Below are positions 1 to 6,694 of a stretch of DNA of 64,000 bases, piece after piece. Made by a program: the position numbers and the translations under genes. The stretch lies in contig JBLNAG010000004.1 in assembly GCA_050259235.1 (NCBI GenBank), forward strand, positions 1 through 64,000, read 5' to 3'. This DNA is from UBA5364 sp050259235. GTDB taxonomy: Bacteria; Bacillota_I; Bacilli_A; RF39; UBA660. A model generated the notes under the pieces. That model was not told where the DNA came from and ran no database searches. It saw only the letters and a program-made list of their open reading frames with translations. Within the stretch, counting starts at the first letter, position 1. Every line of letters begins with the position of its first letter.

Positions 1-1
1 A

Positions 2-1336
2 GCAATACATAATGGAACTTATTGTGCAAAAAAAGGATATTATGATAGTGAAGTAACTTTAACCGAAGAAGCAATAGGTAATTGTAATGTTCCTTTGTTT
101 GCAGATGCAAGTGGAGCATCAGTACCAGAGTTAACAACAGGAATGATACCAGTAAAATGGGATGGAACTAATTGGGTAAAAGCAAATGTAATAGATAAGT
201 GGTATGATTATAATGATAAAATGTGGGCAAATGCCGTAACAGTAACAAGTACAAATCGTACAACTCTTTTAAATGCAACAGCAGGAACAGTAATACCAAT
301 GAGTGATATTAATACGATGTGGGTATGGGTACCAAGATATAAGTATGCTATACCAGCAGGTACAGGAGCAAGAATTATAAATATAGTATTTGAATCAAAA
401 ACAACATCAAAATCAGCAGGCAATGCAATTGATTCAAGTTATCTAACCCATCCAGCATTTACCTTTGGAACTACTGAAGTATCAGGAATATGGGTAGGAA
501 AATTTGAAACAACAGGTACAATAGCGTCACCTACAATATTACCAAATACAACGTCATTAAGAAGTAATACAATAAAAGCGATGTATGATGCATCAAGAAC
601 AATGCAAAATAATGCAATATATGGGACAAGTACAGATGGAAATATCCATATGGCGAAAGATAGTGAATGGGGGGCAATAGCCTACCTATCACATAGTCAA
701 TATGGAATAAATAACGAAATATATAAAAATAATAGTAGTGGTTTTTTCACTGGAAGAAGTGGAGGAAATGTTGGGGGAAGTCAAGTTAAAGTAGGTGCAA
801 ATGAATATATTGATACAGGTTTCTATACTTATGATGGAAAATGTGCAACAACTACAACATTAGCACCAGGAATATCAACTGAATGTTCAGTAGTAGATAA
901 TAATTTGACTGACAAAACCTTGGCTTATAAAGCATCAACCACCGGAAATATTTACGGAGTATATGACATGATTGGAGGAGCTGGGGAATATGCAATGAGT
1001 ATGTATCGACCAACAGATGCAACATCAGTAACAGATAGTAGTGGATTTGGCGCAACAACAACAAATGGGACATTACCAACAAGTGAATGTTGGAATAGAT
1101 ATACAACCACAGCAACGACAACAGCTTGTAGTGGAGGAATATGCTATGGTAATGCCTTATCAGAAACAAGTGGCTGGCACAGTGATAACGTCTACTTTGT
1201 GAGCGTTACTCTCCCTTGGTCGGTCCGTGGGGGCAGCTATAACAACGCCACGAATGCGGGTGCTTTCTTCTTCGGCAGCTACACTGGTGGTGCGAGCAGC
1301 AACAACTCGTTCCGTCTCGTTCAGATGAAACCGTAG
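2..1336 (+). CDS. FGE/C-type-lectin-fold surface protein, 5'-truncated, candidate DGR target
   Basis: The reading frame is already open at base 2, so the gene begins left of the window; a TTG at 95 has no ribosome site and is not the start. The visible part is about 444 residues. Its C-terminal half has features of the formylglycine-generating-enzyme (FGE-sulfatase) fold, such as SEWGAIAYLS near the middle and GNIYGVYDMIGGAGEYAMS later. The final 40 residues contain RGGSY, NAGAFFF and NNSFR, the layout seen at the hypervariable C-terminus of diversity-generating-retroelement (DGR) targets. Base composition jumps at about 1180, from roughly 36% GC (661-780) to 58% (1201-1320). A surface or binding role is inference. 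The fold assignment is fairly secure, DGR targeting less so because no reverse transcriptase is in view. Confidence 0.75.
   Translation, partial: AIHNGTYCAKKGYYDSEVTLTEEAIGNCNVPLFADASGASVPELTTGMIPVKWDGTNWVKANVIDKWYDYNDKMWANAVTVTSTNRTTLLNATAGTVIPMSDINTMWVWVPRYKYAIPAGTGARIINIVFESKTTSKSAGNAIDSSYLTHPAFTFGTTEVSGIWVGKFETTGTIASPTILPNTTSLRSNTIKAMYDASRTMQNNAIYGTSTDGNIHMAKDSEWGAIAYLSHSQYGINNEIYKNNSSGFFTGRSGGNVGGSQVKVGANEYIDTGFYTYDGKCATTTTLAPGISTECSVVDNNLTDKTLAYKASTTGNIYGVYDMIGGAGEYAMSMYRPTDATSVTDSSGFGATTTNGTLPTSECWNRYTTTATTTACSGGICYGNALSETSGWHSDNVYFVSVTLPWSVRGGSYNNATNAGAFFFGSYTGGASSNNSFRLVQMKP
1182..1336 (+). other. Candidate DGR variable region (VR)
   Basis: The last 150 bp of the preceding gene are strikingly GC-richer than the rest and use codons such as AAC, AGC, TAC, GGC, GCC and TTC that are rare elsewhere in this genome. 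NNC/NNT codons are what adenine-directed mutagenesis of AAY codons in a template repeat would leave. The encoded motif order (PW-RGG-x5-NAG-x-F-x7-G-x6-SFR) matches known DGR variable C-termini. No template repeat was found in the window. Confidence 0.6.
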
Positions 1337-1360
1337 GTTTCTCACACTAAAACACAAATT

Positions 1361-1398
1361 AATGCTAAGATTATGGCAATAATCTTAGCATTTTTTTT
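1361..1398 (+). terminator. Rho-independent terminator of the FGE-like gene
   Basis: A perfect 13-bp stem (1361-1373 with 1380-1392) has a 6-nt loop and is followed by a run of T. Confidence 0.9.
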
Positions 1399-1468
1399 GA
1401 AAAATTTAAACGAAGAAATATGATAAAAAACAATATAAGAGATAATTAATTGTCCTTGGGCGATTTAT

Positions 1469-1506
1469 AGCGGCTTACTCTTTAAGGGTAAGCCGCTTGC
1501 TTTTTT
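1469..1506 (+). terminator. Orphan plus-strand terminator hairpin
   Basis: A perfect 10-bp GC-containing stem (AGCGGCTTAC with its complement at 1488-1497) is followed by TGCTTTTTT. No plus-strand gene lies between the previous terminator and this one, so it may end a small RNA or be a remnant. It overlaps the 3' end of the minus-strand XRE-like frame. Confidence 0.6.
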
Positions 1507-1763
1507 GAGGTTTTTATCGTTTTTATAGACCGAATACTAATATTATATTTTTGTTGAATAACTTTATAAATGGTCTCATCAAGTGATTCTTGTATATTAG
1601 TTAATCCTAATAAGTACTCAAATGATGTGTGATAAAAGAGTACTAGTTTTTCAATGGTTTCTACAGTTAACAAAACTACGTTATTTTCAATATTTCGATA
1701 ACTAGATCTCGATATAATTAAATAATATGCAAGTTGAGTTTGATTTAAATTATTATACAGCAC
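1482..1763 (-). pseudogene. XRE-family HTH regulator, probably decayed
   Basis: The 93-residue frame aligns by eye with the helix-turn-helix of XRE/Cro regulators: NQTQLAYYL, then SRSSYRNIEN, ending FEYLLGLTN. The only in-frame start is a GTG inside helix 1. Upstream, the in-frame residues R-N-A-L-Q-L-I run straight into a stop codon, so the usual N-terminus is missing, and no ribosome site precedes the GTG. The C-terminal tail runs into the orphan terminator hairpin. This looks like a broken or very diverged regulator. The surrounding non-coding stretch (1337-2017) otherwise holds two hairpins and the sepF leader, and I see nothing else in it. Confidence 0.5.
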
Positions 1764-2017
1764 TATTAATTGTAGTGCATTTCTTTATGCGGAGATGGTT
1801 TCAGGAATAAATTGTATAATTATGCTATTCCAAAAAACCAAACCAGTTTTAGGTTTGATTGTAGAGCCATTAATTGAATATATTTCTATTATTAACCAAT
1901 TTATTTCTCATATAACATATTTTATCTTTTTTGATAAAAATATTTCCTTTTTAATTAAAATATGATAGAATTATTACAGTATAGTGTGACACATTGTCAA
2001 TATTAGGAGGAATACAT

Positions 2018-2434
2018 ATGGGATTTAGTTTAAAAAAATGGATAAATGGTGATGATGAAGAAGTAGTAAGTAAAGATCATACCGAAAATGAATATTATAA
2101 ATTAGCTACTGAAGAAGCTTTAAAGACTAATGATGGTAATAATAAAATGATTTTATTGGAACCAAGAGCTTATTCTGAAGCACAACAAATAGTAGATTAT
2201 TTAAAGACTAGAAGTGCAGTTGTTGTTAATTTAAAAAGAGTAACTGGTGATCAAGCTAAGAGAATAGTAGACTTTTTAAGCGGAACAATTTATGCTATCG
2301 GTGGAGAAATCCAAAAAATTGGTGGAGGAATCTTTCTATGCACACCTAATAATGTATGTGTTGAAGGTAAAATAACTGATGAAAAAGAAGGAAAAGATAT
2401 CCACGATAATGATGATATAAAAATTGAATGGTAA
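2018..2434 (+). CDS. sepF: Cell division protein SepF
   Basis: SepF (138 aa) bundles FtsZ filaments and tethers them to the membrane at the division site. The N-terminal stretch MGFSLKKWINGDDEE is a short amphipathic membrane-binding segment. The conserved SepF core follows from about residue 40 (EPRAYSEAQQIVDYLKTRSA, then the VTGDQAKRIVDFLSG segment). The ATG at 2018 is chosen over an upstream TTG (1994) because AGGAGG sits just before it. The next gene is divIVA, as in the dcw-flanking order of many Firmicutes. A short TGACA-CAT-TGTCA palindrome (1987-1999) lies in its leader. Confidence 0.93.
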   Translation: MGFSLKKWINGDDEEVVSKDHTENEYYKLATEEALKTNDGNNKMILLEPRAYSEAQQIVDYLKTRSAVVVNLKRVTGDQAKRIVDFLSGTIYAIGGEIQKIGGGIFLCTPNNVCVEGKITDEKEGKDIHDNDDIKIEW

Positions 2435-2440
2435 AAAATG

Positions 2441-2479
2441 TTGATATAAAGAATAGATTGTGCTACAATATGTTGTAGC
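2441..2479 (+). promoter_or_regulatory. divIVA promoter with overlapping inverted repeat
   Basis: A -35 TTGATA (2441-2446), a 17-bp spacer and a -10 TACAAT (2464-2469) are visible. A perfect inverted repeat GCTACAA-TATG-TTGTAGC (2462-2479) covers the -10, so it could be an operator or a 5' RNA hairpin. Confidence 0.55.
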
Positions 2480-2494
2480 GCCAGAGGTGAGGGT

Positions 2495-2953
2495 ATGGAA
2501 AAGTTTAGTCGTACACTTCGTGGCTATGATCCCGAAGAAGTAAATGCTTTTTTAGATCAAATAATTAACCAAGTTGAAAAAATGGTTACTGAGATCAAAG
2601 AAAAAGATGTGAAGATTAATGAACTAAATGCTTTAGTGAATGAAAATACACATTTAAAAGAAAAAATTGAACAATATGAACGTGTAGAAGGAACTCTAAA
2701 TAGAGCTATTTTCATGGCCCAAAAAACTTCTGATCAAATAAAATTAACGGCTAGACAAGAAAGTGAAATAATTATTGAAGATGCTAAAACTAATGCTAAT
2801 CGTATTGTTAATGAAGCATTACTTAGAGCAGAAAAAGTTGAAATGGAATCAACTTTATTAAAGAGAAATATTAATATTTTCAAGAGAAAATTACGTTCTA
2901 TCATAGAACAACAATTAGAAATGGTTGAAGATATTGAAAAGGTAGATTTTTAA
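2495..2953 (+). CDS. divIVA: DivIVA-family septum/pole protein
   Basis: DivIVA proteins recognise curved membrane at septa and poles and recruit division or cell-wall factors. Residues 1-20 (KFSRTLRGYDPEEVNAFLDQ) are the family's N-terminal membrane-binding domain. The remainder is a long charged coiled coil (about residues 25-145) that mediates oligomerisation. The length, 152 aa, is normal. A GAGGTGAGGG site precedes the ATG. It has its own promoter downstream of sepF and lies directly before the ileS T-box, as in Bacillus subtilis and relatives. Confidence 0.9.
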   Translation: MEKFSRTLRGYDPEEVNAFLDQIINQVEKMVTEIKEKDVKINELNALVNENTHLKEKIEQYERVEGTLNRAIFMAQKTSDQIKLTARQESEIIIEDAKTNANRIVNEALLRAEKVEMESTLLKRNINIFKRKLRSIIEQQLEMVEDIEKVDF

Positions 2954-2960
2954 AATAAAA

Positions 2961-3170
2961 GATAGAGACGATATTTTAAATTAATTTAAGCGAGTAGGGT
3001 TTGGTGAGAGCCTATAATGATTTTAAAATATACATCACTCTTGATATGTTTTTCTGATATGTAAGAAAAATCGCTAATGCGTTATCAAAAATTAAGTGCA
3101 CATTTTTTGTGAATTAAGGTGGTACCACGGTCATTCGTCCTTATATATAGTAGTATATATAAGGACTTTT
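2961..3170 (+). promoter_or_regulatory. T-box leader (Ile) of ileS
   Basis: The conserved T-box sequence AAGGTGGTACCACGG lies at 3116-3130. It is followed by a strong terminator stem (3137-3149 with 3154-3166) and a T-run. Upstream Stem-I-like sequence contains an ATC isoleucine codon at 3034-3036 as the likely specifier. Uncharged tRNA-Ile would stabilise the antiterminator and allow ileS expression. Confidence 0.9.
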
Positions 3171-3192
3171 ATTATATAAAGGAGAGGATTTT

Positions 3193-6100
3193 ATGAAAAA
3201 ATTAAATGCTAATTATAACTTTAATGAAAGTGAAAAAGAAATTTTAAAATATTGGGAAGATAATAATTCGTTCAAAAAGTTATTAGAAAAGAATGCAAAG
3301 GGACCAAAATATCGCTTTTTCGATGGGCCAATAACGGCTAATAACTCAATGAAGGTTCACCATATGTGGGGACGTACATTAAAAGATGTCTTTTTAAGAT
3401 ATAAAGCAATGAACGGATATACATCTCACTATCGTAATGGTTTTGATGGTCAAGGGTTATGGGTTGAAGTAGAAGTTGAAAAGGAATTAGGCTTTAAAAC
3501 TAAGAAAGATATTGAAGCATTTGGACTAGACAAATTTACTGATGCATGTGTTAGTCGTGTTAGAAAATTTGCTAGTGTAATAACTGAACAATCTAAAATA
3601 TTAGGTCAATGGATGGATTGGGATAATTCTTACTATACTTTAACAGATGAAAACATAACAAGTATTTGGGCATTTTTAAAAAAATGTCATGAAAAGAATA
3701 TGATTATTGAAACATTTAAACCAATGCCATGGTGTGCTAGATGTGGTACTAGCTTAAGTGAACATGAAATGAGTGGTAGTTACCACGATGTAGAACACGA
3801 AGCTGTTTTCTTTAAGTTACCTTTAATTGGTAAGGATACAGATATCTTAGTTTGGACAACAACTCCTTGGACTTTATCATCAAATGTTGCTCTTGCAGTT
3901 AATCCAAATTTTGAATATGTTAAGGTTAAATTTGCTAAAGATGATAAACCAATTATCATGTGTTTAGATGTTTTAAACAATCGTTTTAAGAAAGATGAAA
4001 AGACAATTCTAGAAACATTTAAAGGTTCAACTTTAGAAGGATTAGAATATGAAACATGTTTCCCAGAACTACCTGAACAAAGTAAAATAGTTCATAAGGT
4101 TGTTTTATGGGATGAAGTATCAAAAGAAGATGGATCTGGTATTGTTCATATTGCCCCAGGATGTGGTGCAGAAGACTTTGAATTAGGTCAATCTTTAGGT
4201 TTAGATATTATTGTTCCAATTGATGAAAATGGTATTATTTTAGAGAACTTTGGTTTCTTATCAGGGAAAAAAGCTAAAGAAGTAAATGAAATTGTTTTTG
4301 AAGAATTAAAGAAACAAAATAAATTATACTTTACTCACAAAATAACTCATAGTTATCCATATTGTTGGAGATGTAAAGAAGATATTTTATTTAGATTAGG
4401 AAGAGAATGGGCAATTGATGTTGATGTTGTAAGAGAACAATTAATTGATAATGCTAATAAAGTAAAATGGTATCCAGAGTATCAAGGTAAGAGAATGCTT
4501 GATTGGCTTCAAAACATGTCTAATTGGAATATATCAAGAAGAAGATTCTATGGATTACCTTTACCTTTCTATAAGTGTGAATGTGGTCATTTGGAAGTTG
4601 TAGGAAATAAGGAAGAATTAAGAAATCTTGCGACTGATAAAGAATTAGTTGATAATATTAAAGAATTACATCGTCCATGGATAGATGAAATTAAAATTAA
4701 ATGTCCAGTTTGTGGAAAAGAAGTGTCAAGAGTTGAACAAGTAGGAGATGTATGGCTAGATGCTGGTATTGTTCCTTTCTCAACATTGAAATACTTTGAA
4801 AATAAAGATTATTGGAAAGAATACTTCCCAGCTGAATATGTAGTTGAAATGCATGAACAAGTACGTTTATGGTTCTATTCAATGTTATTTATGAGTACGG
4901 TTTTAGAAGGAGTACCTCCTTATGAAGCAGTAGGAACTCATGGTATGATTACCTCAGAAGATGGCACAAGATTCTCTAAGACTGGTTATAATATTAGTTT
5001 TGAAGAAGCTACTGAAAAAATTGGAGTTGATGCTTCAAGATATTTATTTGCATCAGCTAATCCAGTTAATGATGTAAGATTTGGTTTCGGATTAGGTGAA
5101 GAAGCTAAGAGAAAATTATTATCATTCTGGAATATGATTGTCTTCTTTAATACATACGCTGAAATTGATAAAGTCGATTTAACTGATTATAATCCATCAA
5201 GTGATGACTTTGATATTACTGATAAATGGTTAATTAAGATAACGGATAATTTTATTAATACTTCTAAAAAACATATGGATAATTACAGTACAAAAGATGT
5301 CTGTGCATTATTTGAAAAATATATTGATGATGTGTCTAACTTCTATATTAGAACTAATCGTCGAAGATTCTGGAAATCAGAAGATTCAGTTGATAAGAAG
5401 ATAGCTTATTATACTTTATTTAATGCTATTAAAGTAACTACTCAAATTATGGCACCAATTATTCCTTTTATGAGTGAATATATTTGGCAAAATGTTATAA
5501 GAGCATTTGATAAAAATAGTGAAGAATCAGTTCATTTAAGTAACTATCCAACTTCTAGTTCTTATAAACTAGAAGATAGTATCTTAACTGGTATTGATAA
5601 ATGCCGTAATATTGTAGCATCTGTTCTAAAAATTCGTAATGAAAAACAAATTAAAGTTCGTCAACCACTTAAAACTTTATACATAAAGAGTAATACTAAC
5701 TTAGATGAAGTTAAAGATATTATTCTTAATGAATTAAATATTAAGGAATTAGTTAATATTGAAGATATGTCTTCATTAAAAGATGAATATTTAAGTTTAA
5801 ACTTTAGAACAGCAGGATCTATTTTAAAAGGTAATGTTAATTTAGTTAAAGATTTAATTAATAATCTAGATGAAAAGGATATGCCTAAATATGTAGATCA
5901 AGTAAAAAATGGTTCAAGTATTAAAGTTAATGGTTATGATGAAGAATTAGAAAGTAGTTTATTTGTTATTGAAAATAAACCAAAAGCTAATATTGAAGTA
6001 ACGACTGTTGATAATATGGAAATAGCTGTTGATACATTTATTGATGAAAGTTTATACAAAGAAGGACTATTAAGAGATATTATTAGACAATGTCAAGTAT

Positions 6101-6318
6101 TTAGAAAAGAAGCAGGTTTTGATGTAGAAAACCGTATTATGTTAGTTTTAAATTCTGATAATGAATTAATTAAAGAAGTAATTGAAACTAATAAGGATTT
6201 AATTCAAAGTGAAGTACTTGCAACATTAGTTGATTCTATTGATAATCCTAAGTTTAAAGGTAAACTAGAAGAAGATAATTATCAAATTGAAGTTGCAATG
6301 AAGAAAAAAGACTTATAA
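3193..6318 (+). CDS. ileS: Isoleucyl-tRNA synthetase, long type-2-like form
   Basis: It attaches isoleucine to tRNA-Ile. At 1041 aa it is longer than the roughly 920-aa bacterial type 1 enzyme and resembles the type 2 (archaeal/eukaryotic-like) class. The class I HIGH signature is degenerate (VHHMWGRT, about residues 55-62, after GPITANN), and the KMSKS loop reads RFSKT near residue 593. Four cysteine pairs (CARC about 181, CWRC about 390, CECG about 462, CPVC about 503) suggest zinc sites. The editing domain lies between the first two. It is preceded by AAAGGAGAGG and its own Ile T-box. Type 2 enzymes are often poorly inhibited by mupirocin; whether this one is resistant is inference. Confidence 0.92.
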   Translation: MKKLNANYNFNESEKEILKYWEDNNSFKKLLEKNAKGPKYRFFDGPITANNSMKVHHMWGRTLKDVFLRYKAMNGYTSHYRNGFDGQGLWVEVEVEKELGFKTKKDIEAFGLDKFTDACVSRVRKFASVITEQSKILGQWMDWDNSYYTLTDENITSIWAFLKKCHEKNMIIETFKPMPWCARCGTSLSEHEMSGSYHDVEHEAVFFKLPLIGKDTDILVWTTTPWTLSSNVALAVNPNFEYVKVKFAKDDKPIIMCLDVLNNRFKKDEKTILETFKGSTLEGLEYETCFPELPEQSKIVHKVVLWDEVSKEDGSGIVHIAPGCGAEDFELGQSLGLDIIVPIDENGIILENFGFLSGKKAKEVNEIVFEELKKQNKLYFTHKITHSYPYCWRCKEDILFRLGREWAIDVDVVREQLIDNANKVKWYPEYQGKRMLDWLQNMSNWNISRRRFYGLPLPFYKCECGHLEVVGNKEELRNLATDKELVDNIKELHRPWIDEIKIKCPVCGKEVSRVEQVGDVWLDAGIVPFSTLKYFENKDYWKEYFPAEYVVEMHEQVRLWFYSMLFMSTVLEGVPPYEAVGTHGMITSEDGTRFSKTGYNISFEEATEKIGVDASRYLFASANPVNDVRFGFGLGEEAKRKLLSFWNMIVFFNTYAEIDKVDLTDYNPSSDDFDITDKWLIKITDNFINTSKKHMDNYSTKDVCALFEKYIDDVSNFYIRTNRRRFWKSEDSVDKKIAYYTLFNAIKVTTQIMAPIIPFMSEYIWQNVIRAFDKNSEESVHLSNYPTSSSYKLEDSILTGIDKCRNIVASVLKIRNEKQIKVRQPLKTLYIKSNTNLDEVKDIILNELNIKELVNIEDMSSLKDEYLSLNFRTAGSILKGNVNLVKDLINNLDEKDMPKYVDQVKNGSSIKVNGYDEELESSLFVIENKPKANIEVTTVDNMEIAVDTFIDESLYKEGLLRDIIRQCQVFRKEAGFDVENRIMLVLNSDNELIKEVIETNKDLIQSEVLATLVDSIDNPKFKGKLEEDNYQIEVAMKKKDL

Positions 6319-6333
6319 TAATAAGTCTTTTTT
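6307..6333 (+). terminator. ileS terminator
   Basis: A 10-bp stem (6307-6316 with 6321-6330), loop AATA and a T-run. The stem includes the ileS stop codon. Confidence 0.85.
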
Positions 6334-6339
6334 ATGCAC

Positions 6340-6362
6340 AAAAAAACAAGTAAACACTTGTT
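6340..6362 (-). terminator. rpmB terminator
   Basis: AACAAGT-AAAC-ACTTGTT, followed on the minus strand by a T-run (A-run at 6340-6345 on the plus strand). It lies immediately after the rpmB stop and back to back with the ileS terminator. Confidence 0.75.
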
Positions 6363-6561
6363 ATTCTGCTTTAACTTCTATATCTTTAGCTTGACTATTC
6401 TTTTTTAAAGTTCTTAATTCTCTTGCACTCATAATAATTGTTTCGCCATTATCTAATTTTACTTTTTGATAATTTGGTTTTTGAGCATGTCTTGTAGCAT
6501 TAAGAGCATGAGATCTTCTATTTCCAAATAATGGAGTCTTACTTGTTACTTTTTGAGCCAT
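6361..6561 (-). CDS. rpmB: 50S ribosomal protein L28
   Basis: A small basic protein of 66 aa that belongs to the large ribosomal subunit. The N-terminal TPLFGNRRSHALNATRH motif is the L28 signature (normally GN-x-RSHA-x-N-x-T-x-R). There are no CxxC zinc pairs, so it is the zinc-independent form. AGGAGG sits just before the ATG on the minus strand. It is monocistronic, convergent with ileS and divergent from dnaE. Confidence 0.95.
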   Translation of the reverse strand: MAQKVTSKTPLFGNRRSHALNATRHAQKPNYQKVKLDNGETIIMSARELRTLKKNSQAKDIEVKAE

Positions 6562-6599
6562 TTTTATTCCTCCTCGTACTTATATTTCCTCGCTTTATA

Positions 6600-6628
6600 A
6601 CTTTACCATATAATATGAAATAAGTCAA
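6600..6628 (-). promoter_or_regulatory. rpmB promoter
   Basis: Read on the minus strand: -35 TTGACT (6628-6623), 17-bp spacer, -10 TAAAGT (6605-6600). Confidence 0.55.
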
Positions 6629-6694
6629 ATAATTTCATTAAAAAACTTCCAAAACTCATTAATTTATAGTAAAATTACAGTAGGAGGTGAACTC

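Noticed and set aside
95..1336. A TTG at 95 as the start of the FGE-like gene
   Set aside because: The frame is open upstream to the window edge and the TTG has no ribosome site; the gene is simply truncated.
1160..1357. Minus-strand frame opposite the variable region
   Set aside because: It is a shadow of the coding strand created by the locally high GC; no ribosome site and no recognisable protein features.
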